Source: Ciona savignyi
Lineage: Eukaryota > Chordata > Ascidiacea > Phlebobranchia > Cionidae
Reading direction: 5' to 3'
Length of the DNA: 64,000 bases
Assembly: GCA_000149265.1 (NCBI GenBank)
Contig: CH003205.1
Span: forward strand, 192,607-256,606
This document shows, one piece after another, positions 47,110 through 59,568 of this stretch. Under the pieces are notes generated by a model. It was not told the DNA's origin and did no database searches. It was given only the letters and a program-made list of their open reading frames with translations. A program made the position numbers and the translations under genes. Each line of letters starts with the position of its first letter. Within the stretch, counting starts at the first letter, position 1.

Positions 47110-47284
47110 ACTGCCTTTATTACCGAGACTGCATCTTTCTTTGTTGTAAATAAGTGTTGACGGTGGTTGTCTTGTTCATACTACTAAGGCCCTTTGGATG
47201 TGTTTCAATAATGGAGAATGTTTAAGTTAATCGATGTAATTGTAATATACTGTAATTGTCATTGCAGAAAAAAAAAGAGACGCG

Positions 47285-48090
47285 CAATTCACCTTTTAAC
47301 TTTACAGAAAAGTGCTAACGCTGTTTTAAGTGAAAAGTAGGCTTAATTTAGTTGCCAAACGTTATTTAAAATTAAGAAGCGTAAGTACCGTAAATTTTAG
47401 TTGCCTAGATTACTGACCGCAAGTTTAGAATACAGTAGGCTAGGCCTACCGGAAGACTTAAGATTTTCTGTTCACATTCCAGATTACCTTGTTATCATTA
47501 AAGGACCTGTCAAGAGTAAGAGGCAAGATGTACAGCCAACTTACTAAAGGTTAGGCCTGTATTTAATTACTGGTAGGCCTACTTAATTGTATAACTGTAT
47601 AAAAATACTTCGTGCACCTTAATGCTGTAAGGATCTAGGGTGGGTTAGTGATGAGTAAAGTTGTCTGTAGTTTCTTATTTCCTACTTTTAGTATTGTCCA
47701 GCCCGATTTTAACTATATTTTATTCTAAGATTACAAGCATATGACAAAAACGATAACTTCCAAAATGCTGAGGTTGTTTTACCAACATTGCCCTGTTTTG
47801 GATTTAAACAGCTTGAACAACACCATCGACCCTACATTCCAAATATGACAATATCGTCAATTGAGTGCTATTATAAGGTTTATCTGGCATCTGATCTTGT
47901 GTGCTGAAATAATTGTAAGGCTTATTACCAAAGGTAGTCTTATATTACACAGCCATCGAGTGGCAACATGTAGCTACACCAGATCTGGAAGTGAATTTTA
48001 TTTATCTGGGATGGTAATGGCTTCTATGCAAAAAAATAGTTAGGATGGCGTAATTTAATTAGATGTTACTGCTTACCAGTATATATTTAA
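47285..48090. other. Intergenic, no gene recognised
   Basis: Includes several aggcctac motifs and AT-rich tracts only. Confidence 0.4.
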
Positions 48091-48605
48091 TTAAATGTTT
48101 TTTTTTGGATTTTGGAGCAATGCCAGTAAAGCCTTGACCAAGGAAATATTAGTGCAACGAGACCAGTTTTTTAAACAGATATTTTTTCTTCCAGGTTGTG
48201 TATTATGTATATGCTGCTGAACAACATTTGCATCGGGCCAAATGTTAATTTCATCTTTGGCTTGCCTTAACTTCATTAAAGTCATAAATAACCGTTGTTT
48301 AGATGTAAGCTATTTACTTTTGTAAATTAAGTGGGATGCAGCAGGACCTAAAATTAGGAAAAAAAAGTAAACTGTTCAACATCTTTAAAACTACTTTTAT
48401 ACTGTACAAGAGGGGTGGGAGAAATTTTTACATTGGTTTGAGTAGAAGGTTTTTCTTTTTGATTTGCATTTGTTTCAAATGTTCGGATGACAATAGCTGG
48501 CTGTTCTTGATGAGTAGACACCTTAACTTCACTTCCAACCTCAATATCATCATTCATTGGGATCATGTCAGTGGTGCTTATGGTGGATGTTAGTCCAAAG
48601 TCCAA
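48091..48605 (-). pseudogene. Possible THAP/ISL2EU-type transposase remnant
   Basis: The minus frame gives MTLMKLRQAKDEINIWPDAN, resembling the MTLxKLRxNLxxxDLAxRF helix before the DDE_4 domain. Upstream YKSSFKDVEQFTFF is a possible preceding segment in another frame. Frames are broken and the match is short. Confidence 0.3.
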
Positions 48606-50139
48606 CCAAATTTATCTTGCGACCACGCTCTGCTCGCTTACCACCACACATAATTGTTCTAAAAACTAAAGGCACAGCCTCCTTTAAAAAAATATATATA
48701 TGTCTGCAAATTAGGCAAAACATTAGAACTGTAAAGGCCTTGGTCATGTTTAAGACTACTCATTCTTCATCTAGGCTTTACAATATGGGTCTGTAAACCA
48801 ATAGTTGGATTGCATCGACATCCAATGTACCGTAATTAATAGAGTAGTGTAGACCACCTACTTTTTTGTGTTATAGTGTAAATCGTCTTCACTCTTTCTA
48901 AGGGGCCAGGTTCCTACCCAGAAAGCATCCGTTCCGGGATTGACCCTTTTAAGGGCAACCTGTCATTTCCTTCTTATAGTTTTTTTTCTTTGGGAAAACA
49001 TTGGCCACCCTTTCTGTTGTTGCATTTGGACCCACAACACTGAGGCATTGTATAATGTAGGGCAAGGCTATATAGTAAATTACACTAAAATCTGGGTAAG
49101 GCGAACAGAACAAATAAGTCTACTGGTAGCCTACGGTTACTTATACTTGCTGCCAAAAAATGGTAGCCTACGGTTACTTATACTTCCTACCAAAATCGTG
49201 CCACGTAAAGACACCGATATCCTGCTGCAGGATATTTAGTACATACAACTGCTAAACTCTACTTAATCCAGTCAGAATGTGACATTCATCAGTGAATTAC
49301 TGTGTTTGTATTTGCCGCATGTGTGTACATTAATTACATCCACATCGAACCCTGTGGCGGCATAGACCATTCACATTCCTATATATCTTTTGACAAGTTA
49401 ATTAATTCATTTGGGGCATTTCGGCAATTTTCCAGGTATAATAATAAAAGCTATATATCTGCTGTGGTATCGTCGCTGTCTTGACTAATAACGCAATTAA
49501 AGTAGTAAGCAGTGACTTTTATATAAATTTGTAAATTCTAACACATTTATTTACAACTACGTAGGAAAGAAACTACGCAAGGGTTTCTCGGGCTTTTAAA
49601 CAAAAGTTCAATTTTTCCGTGCAAAGTACTGACGCCCAATATAGAAAAAACTTGATTATCCATAGAGAAAATAAAACGAAAATGATAATCAAATACGTAT
49701 AATTGTCCGTTATGTAAAGTAAAAAAAACTGTTGGGTGACAAGGAACCGGTTTGCCAGACGAAAAATTCGCCATACGGCCAATTTTTATAAAGTGCATAA
49801 AATATACTTTTTAATTTAGCCGATTGGGCTGGTTATTTATTTGTCTTTCTATATTTGTTCAACAATTTTAAAATATTAATTCCCGCCAGATTTCGCACCC
49901 ATTTAAAATGCCGATAACGTACTTTTATGATTATTTAACTTCAAAGCGTCATAATCAAATGCATGGTTTAAGTTTTGCAATTATAGGGTAAATGCAGCTT
50001 AAAACTGTCTCTTTGCCGATTGTTCGTAGACCAAGAGGGAACAAAACGAATGGAAATATAGTTGGCCGTTTCAATTGCTTGTCACTGCTCCATCATGGCT
50101 GCTGACCACCTAGGAGAGATAATTAGGAAAAACGGAAAA
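48606..50139. other. Intergenic, no gene recognised
   Basis: Contains a direct tandem duplication of about 36 bp at 49118-49193 (tggtagcctacggttactta...). No coding motif. Confidence 0.4.
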
Positions 50140-50460
50140 AAGCAACTTTAAATATCTCCGACAACACCTAAGAAAATGTAGCAAAATCATTTCCCATGTT
50201 ATCTTTTATACTTAAATGGACAAAAAGTTTGCAGTTCTTATCGACGAGTCGACCGATGTGGCAACAGATAAGCATATGTGTGTCGTCGCCGGTATTACAG
50301 CAAAACAAGGTATATTAATGACATCGGCATTTGTACGATCGTGGAAGCTAGCGGACAAGCATTTTTTAGTCACTAAATGGAGGATTGTTAAATCGAGGAT
50401 TAAACCTGGACAACTTGCATTGGGTTTGATTGTGAGGAAAGTGTTGCCGTGACTTCTTGT
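50140..50460 (+). pseudogene. hAT-like transposase fragment (DUF4371 type)
   Basis: ATG at 50216 begins DKKFAVLIDESTDVATDKHM, the ESTDxxxxK block typical of ZMYM/hAT-like proteins. It is followed by a degenerate tail to the stop at 50452. Only this segment survives. Confidence 0.65.
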
Positions 50461-50819
50461 CTCGCCACACACGATCAAGCGGTTTATATCCGAATCCGTA
50501 TGTACTTATGTTCAACTTGAATCAGCGCCAGGAACGATCACAGATGATGTTCATTTAGTCCATTTTTTGTTAAGTCCTCTCTATATACCTTACATGTAGG
50601 TAAAAAACACTGCTGTATTTTATTTTTAATTTACTGTTTATTCTGTGTTTTATACTCATTTTCGTTTGGGAAATTGCTCTTTCTGTGCTTTCGTTACTTA
50701 ATCGTTATTAGTTAATATGTTTAATTTGAATTGGTTTCTGTGGCAGCAGGTTTATCACGCTAGTGTTGATTATTAAGGAAACTTACAGTAGTTTATATAA
50801 CAACGCATGCATTTGTCCC

Positions 50820-51025
50820 GCCGCGTAGTCTTGAGGTTAAGATCAGCGGCCATTCCCTATGTCCCTGAGAAAAGCACTTAACGGGTGCTTGTACCCAGTG
50901 GTTTAAAGGTTTCAATACAAATTTAAGACTACACATTTACAGTATTTAGCACACTAAAATACGCTCTGCGTTAAACCACTAAATTAAGTCAATGCAGGTT
51001 AAGTGTCTTGCCCAAGTACATAGCC
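50820..51025. repeat. Old SINE-like repeat
   Basis: agtgtcttgcccaagtacat is the complement of the SINE body at 5192 and 58867, but the rest has diverged (gccgcgtagtcttgaggtta may be the tRNA-like head of a related family). Confidence 0.4.
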
Positions 51026-52139
51026 GCAAAAAAAAAGTGGTGGGACTGGTCGGTTGTTTTTTTTATATCAACCTATTTTCTTTTCTACTGTAGCGTAAAA
51101 ATAATATGATCGTCCGGGGCGATTTTGGTACAGCCAAATTTCCGAAATTTTGCCGTAAAAATGCCAACCCTGGCAAAAAAGCGCCATGGCCTTCACTTAA
51201 AAAGAATATTCTTGTCCATCGGGAGTTTATGATTTACGAAAAATATTATGATTTGCGATAATGAAGTTTAAACCCATTTGATGGCAATCCAACCGATGGA
51301 TGGTAGAATATCATTTCAGTCTGATGATCAACACACATCGTTTACCTCAGGGAGAAACAACAATTGTAAAAAATGCTACCAGACTACTACAGTAAATACT
51401 TTCAAAACCCAAAATGATAGACGAAGAAGACTAAGAAATGTTGAAGTAATACACAAGACTAATTCTTTAAAAAAAATCAAATACATTGTTGAATGTTGAC
51501 ATCCCCCAACTGAACAAAGAGCAACCGGTAAAGCAGGATTGGATAAAATAACAATGTGGCATTAGCGGTTGGATAATTTGAACATTTCAAATGTATAAAA
51601 CGTGTGTGACGTAATAGAAAAATCTAATTTAGTAGGTCAAACGCGTTATTACAACTTACAAGCGAAGTCTTTTATCAAAACAAAAGCTGCAAAAATTACA
51701 TCTTACTTTGTTTGAATCTATATCAGCGTGGTCCAACTACTTTTGACTAACGGACCACTTCACAAAAACGAGACCTCTTGCGGACCACTTAAAACAAGAT
51801 GGCTATATAAAAACAACGGATTCCCAAAATTTAAAAACACTGAATGAAGGTTAGGGCATAATTGAAATACAACAGGAAATATCGGAATATTTTATCAGTG
51901 ATATTATGCCTGTCGTCGAGGCTTCTCTGATACTATCGTTTCTACATCCATTTCAACGTTTGGTTGCAAGTCTGAGACTATTTTCCAGTGTTTCGATTTC
52001 TGTTCTTCACGAAGAAGAATCAATAGCTTCGTATATAATAAATACAGTTTCATGGTGTTACCAGAATGGACTGCAGGCGTCTAGCATTTCAATATGCTCA
52101 ATCCAATATGAAGAAAATGCCATCATCCCGGTTAAAAAA
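51026..52139. other. No gene recognised; possible hAT terminus
   Basis: Near 51730, cagcgtggtccaactacttt and two gcggaccactt/acggaccactt motifs look like hAT terminal sequences; nothing else is seen. Confidence 0.3.
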
Positions 52140-52560
52140 TAAAATTGCCGAAAGACTGGTTCGTGGGGTTTATTTCTTGCCAGTAGCATCTAGCCTTACG
52201 TTTGCCTGAAGCTTATGGCACGATTAAAGTTTCAACAGGTATAACTTTTTTTAAACAACTTCGAGAGTGTTCTTTGACAAGTGTGCAACGATTTAATGAT
52301 AAAACTGACATAACAACAGTACAAAAACCTAAACGAATTTTAACACAAAAAAGATTAAATGAAGTGGGGGGTCAAATTCCTCTCGTATTAGTTGCACAGT
52401 CGGCGTGGATGAATACCAACCTGTTTGTGGATACTCTATCACATTTTGTTAAACACATGAACAGCTCGAAAGAAAATTCTAGCCTGTTAGTGGTCGTAGG
52501 CGGCGAATTCAGTAAAATGTTACCGTTGCGCGAACTTTTATGACGTCACAATCGGCCGTA
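52140..52560 (+). pseudogene. Pogo/Tigger-like transposase remnant
   Basis: Shows LRLPEA near 52196, RFNDKTDITTVQKPKRILTQ, then SAWMNTNLFVDTLSHFVKHM and NSSLLVVVGGEF, where the family has an acidic catalytic motif (LLIMDNH type). The Asp and His are lost. Frames shift upstream of 52200. Dead. Confidence 0.65.
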
Positions 52561-52759
52561 TGCCTTGAACCAAGTGTTTAATCTAACTACTTTCCCTCTG
52601 GAATATTGTATGGTCGTCAACAATACCAAATATTTATAAGTCTGCTAATCTGCCCTGTACTGTTAGTTGTTCAAGTGTATTTATTGCGCAACAGTTTATT
52701 TAGACGTAATGTAGCAAAGTTTTACCGTAATGACTAATGAATTCACGATGGAACAAAGA

Positions 52760-53445
52760 TTATTATTGGCATTCATCTGATTCATGCCCTCGTCGCTTTC
52801 GTTGAGCACGTCCTGTAACACAAGAGGTTAATTTGGTGGCCGAGACAATAAACATAGTGGGCAAAAGGATTAACATCTTTAAACAGCGTTTGTACCTCAT
52901 TTGCCTTTCCTCGCATGTATGCCGCACAATCGTAGTCCGCTTGATTGAATATCGTGCCATAGCTACGTATGTACGGCTGCTTACGATTAATCTAACGGAG
53001 ATATCTGGGTTATACTTGCCTATCAATTTAATAAGGTGCAGCAAGTTTAAATTTTCTTCGGCGTGCCATCGAAAAGTAAAACCCTGGCGACCGAGAAAGG
53101 GGATTCTATCTAAAATGCCAAGAAGGGCCTTTCTATTTGCCGTTGCCGTAAAACAGACACAACAACTTCGCCACCACCGCTTTGGAGTTTAATCTCGCGA
53201 CATTTCAGATGATGTTTGCTTGCTTCATGCACTTCCATGGATTACTTTCTTTTGTTCCACTTAAATCCGTGGACCCAAACTTTACCTTGGCCTTCTGGTA
53301 TGGCTTCAACGGCTGGACGAAATTTACCGGATTTAAATGCCCATGAACAAATTTAACATGTCGCTCCCTCGTTCTCGTAAAGAAGCCACGGGAAGTTTTC
53401 CTTCCAGGACATTTTAAGGACTTTCAGTTAAAACCATCGAATAAT
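52760..53445 (-). pseudogene. hAT-like transposase remnant with TTF-type finger
   Basis: Minus strand from about 53430: SWKENFPWLLYENEGATC, then HEASKHHLKC (a worn TTF/BED-like zinc finger). After a gap comes FLGRQGFTFRWHAEENLNLL, the start of a DUF4371 domain. Stops and frameshifts throughout. Confidence 0.65.
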
Positions 53446-54767
53446 TGGAACTCTCACCTTGGGACGAAACACTGCAATCGATTTTTTATACTTTATCTAG
53501 GGTGTTAAACGTAGGAATATATAGCATAACTAAATAACCGTACACGTGCATTTTATTTATTTTTATAACTGTGGTTCGGTATAACCTCGTCAATCCCCCG
53601 GTATTTTGGCACAGTTGAAAAAAAATTTGGGGGCAGAAGAGTAAATGGCTAAAGATTAAAAGAAATTTTTTTTTTCTCTCTTCTGATTGGTTGGTCAGTT
53701 ACATACAAGACTGTCCATCATATGTGGACATAGGACTGACTTGAGTGAGTAGAAACTTTTAGAGGGTGCATAAAATAAATTTGGGTAATTATCATAGAAC
53801 GTGGATTATGTTTATCCTAAAACTTCATTAAAGTAACACTGTAAATTTGTAATACTGTAATATTAACAACTTAAATAACATTACGTTATTATAAAAGGTT
53901 CGCAGTGTTGTTGGATACAGTCACACTATTGTTTTTTTTGTGGTTGCAGGCACAAATAGACATTTTTCACACCTTCTGCGGGTTTTACCCACACACTGTT
54001 ACGATCGACAATTATGTAATTTTTTTTTGCTTAATCGGTAAGTACTTTTCATGGATGAATTTTGTGCTTAATTAATAATGAGGCCATCATCAGATTCACA
54101 TGACAGTTAATCAGTTGTTTTGACGCATACCTAGTAAATAACAGTCAACAGTTACTTAAGACAAATCCTTAAAATGCCATTATGGACCGTACTGGCCATT
54201 TTTGAGTTCTTCCACTGATCCTGCGGTAACTGATGAGTCGATCACACATGTCCACCACCCAATGATTTGTTATAGGCACAAATAGCTGCAAAACATCATA
54301 TGGTTCAATACCAAATACGATTGATGTAATGAATAATTGTCGTACCATTTGATAACAGACAATCATCATCGGATACTACCTGTTCACTGGTTCCACGACC
54401 CTCTCTTTCATTGCTTTGTAGGAAGAGAGAAATTAAGAGATAAGATCTTAGCAACAGTCTCAGTTTGAAATTGTTCGTGGCTAACTTCATATGAAACGTT
54501 TCGAACACTTCTAGGGTAGCAATTTAGAAGTCCAGTTTTTTTTTAAATGCTATGCTTTATTGTTTATCCAAGAGCAAATACGTAATTTACACGATAAGAT
54601 TTCCCAGACTCGCACAAAAACGAGGGAACGTAGTGCCGGTAATGGGGGTATCTATCGTGCGAAAGCGTAAGAACACATGGTAACTTGCATCTCAACAACA
54701 TCTAAACGCCACTGGTTGTAACACACATTGTTAATGTAAAGTTTTACAATTTTTTTCGGTATTTTTT
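53446..54767. other. No gene recognised
   Basis: Probably old transposon sequence between the two hAT remnants; no firm motif. Confidence 0.35.
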
Positions 54768-56663
54768 TTAAATTAAAGGATTCCAACGAAAACACCATCT
54801 GTAAATCATTACTTTATATTTTAAAATAACCAGTATTTCTGCATTGGCTGGTGTCGAAAACTTACGTCGAATTTTAATGATTTGCCCATCGGTGAAAAAT
54901 ACAAGTTCACTTATCAACGTCAAAGCGAATCGTGAAATAGATGGCCACCCCGATAGCATACTTTTCCAGTATTTCAATGGAATGGAAGTCATCGGAATTG
55001 TATTTATTGTCTACCGTGTATAATAAATCCCGACTATCTACATTTAAATCATATTTCAAATCAGGCGATGTGATGCTTTAAATCAGATGAAGTATACACT
55101 TCGTCTATTGCTTGTTTCCGATATTTTTTATTTAATAAACAACGTTATTAGGGTCGGTTTCCAGCAGAAATTTAGCTTTATAGCGAGGGTCAAAGCACTG
55201 TTGCTGCCTAGTGGTACAAATTACCTAACAAGTGCAGTAACTGGGTTTATATCGATCCAACACCAGGGGCATCTGTACTTATAACTTTATACAATCCGTA
55301 AATTAGTGGTATTGTTTCGTTCGCTTATAGACAAGTGGCGCCTGGAAACCAATTTTGTAACCTCGTCGAAAGGTTTTAAGTAAACAAACAAGAGATGCCA
55401 TTATATCCCAGTGGTTGTACGTTATTGCTCTTACAGCCGCGGTCAACCGCACCTGATTTGACTGCTTTTGGGCGATGTGAGTAAGTACGTTTTTTTGTTT
55501 TGGTAGAAAAGCTTGCAACATGTGCAGTGATAAATTCCACCGTGTGACAATTGCTGCCTCTGGTATTCCGGTTGCAGCAATTCCAAGACTCATCTGTGCT
55601 TTTTTATACAATGTTGCCGCAGCTATAGTACAACGGGTGCAGTAAGGTAGAAAGGTTTTGGGAAATTTGAAGCATATGACATATTGAACGTTAAACTTTC
55701 AGCGAATTCCCGACAACCAGATTAAGTGTATGTATGTGCTAAACACGTATGGTGACATATTTTTAATGGATTAGTAGTAGCATTTATCATGCTTGTAGCA
55801 TTGTCGGTGACCAGAGCAAAAAACTTTGGATATTAGAAATAGCCTCAGAAGTATACGCTGCGCTGGTTCTTTCCACGGAGTTGTGCAGCGCCAGAAGCTT
55901 GGTTACCACACCGCCATCTTCAGATGGAAATGCGCTGTTTTGGCCAAATATGATTCCGTCTGACAGCTGGTTTAAAGGTTGGCAGATAAACTCAGTCGGA
56001 AATTGACGTTTCTATTTCCTTTACGACTCGGTATTTTGTACCTGGTCTTCCAATACTGTAGCATTCCTATTAATCCTTTGTCTTCTTCTACCATAGAGAA
56101 TGGGCTAAACATCTTCACATATCAATTTCGTAATTGCACTTGTGATCTTGATGACCTTCGGTCGTCCTTTTTGGCGAACATCACTTCAATTGTAGTTTGA
56201 ACTTTCTTTCTCGGTTGTCCCACTTGTGTTCGTTCCACGTCGTTTACTGTGTCGTAGTAGACTGACTAGTTATATCATTTTTTACTGCCTTTCCTTCACC
56301 TTACTGTTTAAACTTTCCATAATGGTGGATTCGTAAAAGTAGTTAGTTGTCCAGAGAAATGGGCGGGAACTCGAATTAAGGTTTGACGATTATAATGACA
56401 TTGGTCATTTATTGCTACTGTGACGAAACATAATAATTATGATCAGGGCCGGTTTTAGGCCGATTTGACCGATTAGTTCAAATTGGGCCCCGCGCTAGCG
56501 GGGGTCTTTCTGTATTACGAGGTTTAAAATACTACTGAAACGTAAAATAAAAAGTGAAATAATATTCTTTCTCATAATATCAAGTTGTTATGCATCATAA
56601 CCAAGTCAAATTTATATTTCTGTGCCTGCATGTTACGTCATAATGAATATGGTTGCTAAACAA

Positions 56664-56685
56664 TATATATATATATATATATATA
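56664..56685. repeat. (AT)n microsatellite
   Basis: About eleven AT units, immediately before the pogo-like MITE. Confidence 0.9.
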
Positions 56686-56686
56686 A

Positions 56687-57095
56687 GTGGAACCCCGCTT
56701 GACGACCACCTCAATAACACGACCACCTCATTATTAGGACCACTTCAGTGCGATCCCAAATAATTTACTATAGTAATGCATTGCATTCTGTTTCAATAAT
56801 GCGACCACCCCGGTTTCCAGACCAGGACCGCCATTTTTTGGTCCAAAACTTCAAATTTAACTCCGCTAAAGCGACCACACGTGCCCAATAATGTGCTTTT
56901 TGTCACCAAAATAATAAGTTTAAATTTCTTAGAAGAACGTAATCTTATAAGACAAATTTCAGGACTAACAGTTGTTTTTTGGCATTTAGTAAAAAGGGAA
57001 ACGTTTTGGCTGCATATGACGACAAATTGCTTTAAAGCAAATTCGCTAACACGACCACCCCGCTTTATGACGGTCCCATAGGTGGTCAAGGTAAG
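56687..57095. mobile_element. Pogo-like MITE (worn)
   Basis: gtggaaccccgcttgacgac at the left and, inverted, accgtcataaagcggggtgg at the right resemble pogo/Tigger-type termini flanked by TA-rich sequence. Ends are imperfect. Confidence 0.4.
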
Positions 57096-57575
57096 TTTGG
57101 AAGTAAAACAATATATGGTAAATAAGCATCCACATTATCTTTAATTTGTTTTATAGCAGGTATTAAATGTCTATTTTTGTAGTTTGTATGTACGGGTATG
57201 TATTTTATGATATATAAACACCCATAAATTTTGCTCTGAAGAGTAGGGGCCCCGCCATCACATTTCTAATTGGGCCCCGCGACCGCGAGTCCTAGCACCG
57301 GGCCTGATTATGATAAATTCATCACCGTTATAGTTTGGGAGATATAATATTTGTGACACAATGCACATTATTCTGTAACAATGGAGAGTCGTCACAGTAA
57401 TGTTAACATAATTTAATCGGAGTGTGAAGAAGTCTTTTACTGTCTTTAAAAATGCCACTAATGCCGTTACAATTCAGATTTTTTTTTGAACTATTAGGCT
57501 ACGAAGTATGAAGTCTGCAGCGGGCCACATAAATAGGTACCGCGAGCCGTATGTTGCACCCCTCTGTACTAGACC

Positions 57576-58866
57576 TTCGGGTAAAATTGTTATTACATAA
57601 ATGTGATTGGTTTTGAAATAGGTAAGAAAGGAGGATGTTTTTCCTGTAAGTTTTCGGACCTATTTAAGCTTTAAATTCAAATGCAAAAATCCATTAAATG
57701 ACGTGTTCGTGCAATTATTTAAAAGTGACGTTTTAAATAAATAAATATTGATATATAACATAACGTTGTTCTATTTGTATCTTTACTTAGTGCAATTCAA
57801 AATTCGTCATTTTGATTTTACACCGCCAGCTAAAAGCAGTTTTCGCTTTAGCGAAATTAGATTTTTCTAAGTAACGGTAACGCGGGAAAATTTTTAATAA
57901 GTCGCCCGCTTAGCCAGTCATTAGAACAATAGCGCACCACATATTAATCCAGCAAACCAGTCGACCTATTTCTGACTACTAATTTACCGGTTCCTCTAAA
58001 TACCCAATGTGGGCAGTGTGCCGGAGTTAGGGTAAGGTGTTTCAAGTGCACTGGGTATTATTTAGAGTTACTCCTAATTTTAATTTACAAGTATAGATCG
58101 TACTGTAGACAGCGCCAAAAACTTTTTTTCTAATGTAGAGGCGGTGTGCTAGGATCTTATAGGCTGGGTTTTTATAGCCTAAGTTGCAGGTCTAAAACAG
58201 TTTAGTCAAACTTCGTGGTCTGGTTTACGATATGGCCGTAAAGCCACCATAAAAACTTTCTAAAACCCCAGTAAAATAGATACTTAAACTGAGTTTTAAA
58301 TGTGGATACACACACGGGTTGGGTGTCTGCCAGTCTATATATCTATTTTTTTTAATATTGTATAAAAACGTGATCAGAACTGAAACTGGAAACTAATCCT
58401 AGGCGGGCCTTAACGAATTTGCCATTTCCTAGATGTACTAGCATTCACATCACATTTCTCTGATGGTAAAATCCGAAGCTGTAAAAGTGGAAGTGGTGCG
58501 AATTTTTTAAGAAGTACCAGATTGGGATGACGGTAGACACACAACAAGACTTACATCAGTGCAATGTGATGTTGACAAAACAATAACTCGATCTGATTCC
58601 ACTGTTAACCAAATAGCTGCATGGTTATTTTTTGATTTTGTACATAATTGTTCTTTAATAAAAAAATAAAAATGTCAATACCCGCATGGTATCATCAAGA
58701 AGTGTATTCTAGACATGGTATATACCAGGGTGTTCGCTGATAATATGCGGAGGAAGGTACAGAAACACGGCGCAGACTAGGAGGTTATTTGGGAAAAACC
58801 TTGGTTTTATCATCGGCGCGCCAAGCATAAAATTTACAAGGTTACCTCGCATGCCGATGTAACATT
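57576..58866. other. No gene recognised
   Basis: AT-rich, no coding or repeat motif I can name. Confidence 0.4.
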
Positions 58867-59164
58867 AGGATAGAATAGGATATTCATCTTTATCCCCGTC
58901 GATGGGAAAACCAAGGGGGTTAACACACGGGCAATCGTCAGATCACCTCGCGCCCATCGTCGGGTTACCGGAGCTATTGCAGTGTGTTGTATATGATAGA
59001 CATATTCCTTTAATTTGGTAGAACCCATTAATCCTCTGGGTTCAGGGAAATGTCCGTAAAGTGCCTTGCCCAAGGACACAATCGACTAGCTAGCGACCAG
59101 TTTCGCACCTACAACCTTTCGATTGAAAGGCGACGCACTTATAACCGCTACACCAACGGGCCGG
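58867..59164 (-). mobile_element. tRNA-derived SINE, copy 2
   Basis: Same structure as copy 1 (head ggcccgttggtgtagcggtt, body tgtccttgggcaaggcactt, ATCCTA tail). A short duplication GATGTA flanks it at 58856-58861 and 59164-59169. Confidence 0.8.
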
Positions 59165-59370
59165 ATGTATATAGTTAGTACGGTTTACCATAATGTTAAA
59201 TTTTAAATTAGAGAATTCGATTAGTAGAATTTGACACAAGATAATAAAGCAAGGCATTATAATAAGGGACAAACAAGAGTATTTTATTTATATTATCTGC
59301 TATTTAATTTGCTGTAATAAATACATTTTCGAATTGTGATAAAAAGACCATTATTTATATTAGTTGGTAT

Positions 59371-59519
59371 TGTAGCGACCTCCCGTCATCTATTTTACAT
59401 AATGTGTGACGTCATTACGCATTGCCTTTTTCATGTGCTTTTTGTGCCCGTCGCTTTGGGTTTGTGTAACGAGTTTCTTTTCCTATGACGTTACTGCAAA
59501 TAAAGAAGCTGTCGCTTCA
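59371..59519 (+). repeat. 5' LTR of a gypsy-type retrotransposon
   Basis: Short LTR running TGTAGCGACC...TCGCTTCA with AATAAA near its 3' part. A primer-binding-site-like TGGTGACCCCGAC follows after one base. Confidence 0.75.
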
Positions 59520-59568
59520 CTGGTGACCCCGACCTTCAAAAACGACTTTTTGAAGTTTACTTGATAAA

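Larger units (their letters stand above)
46426..47284 (+). mobile_element. Processed retrocopy of a spliced-leader mRNA
   Basis: The 9-bp target duplication AGAGACGCG stands at 46426-46434 and 47276-47284. Inside are two extra G, the full 16-nt Ciona spliced leader (46437-46452), a 33-nt leader, an intact reading frame, a 3' region with an AATATA element, and A9 at 47268-47276. This is the expected structure of a full-length trans-spliced, capped and polyadenylated mRNA copied by LINE machinery; the extra GG may come from the cap. Confidence 0.85.
56444..57306 (+). mobile_element. Non-autonomous hAT element with exact 8-bp TSD
   Basis: Ends CAGGGCCGGTTTTAGG and (complement) CAGGCCCGGTGCTAGG are imperfect inverted repeats. 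The 8-bp duplication ATTATGAT is at 56436-56443 and 57307-57314, which is diagnostic of hAT. No transposase. It contains an AT microsatellite and a pogo-like MITE. Confidence 0.85.
54768..57575 (-). pseudogene. ZBED-like hAT transposon remnant
   Basis: Reading the minus strand from the right: a terminus-like sequence (gaggggtgcaacatacggct at about 57570), then VTDNATSM and CLAHTYT near 55750, TRWNLSLHMLQAFL near 55530, IMASLVCLLK near 55400, and the C-terminal dimerisation motif LKYWKSMLSGWPSISRFALT at about 54960. These are hAT blocks in correct order, broken by stops. A smaller hAT element is nested in it at 56444. Confidence 0.7.
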
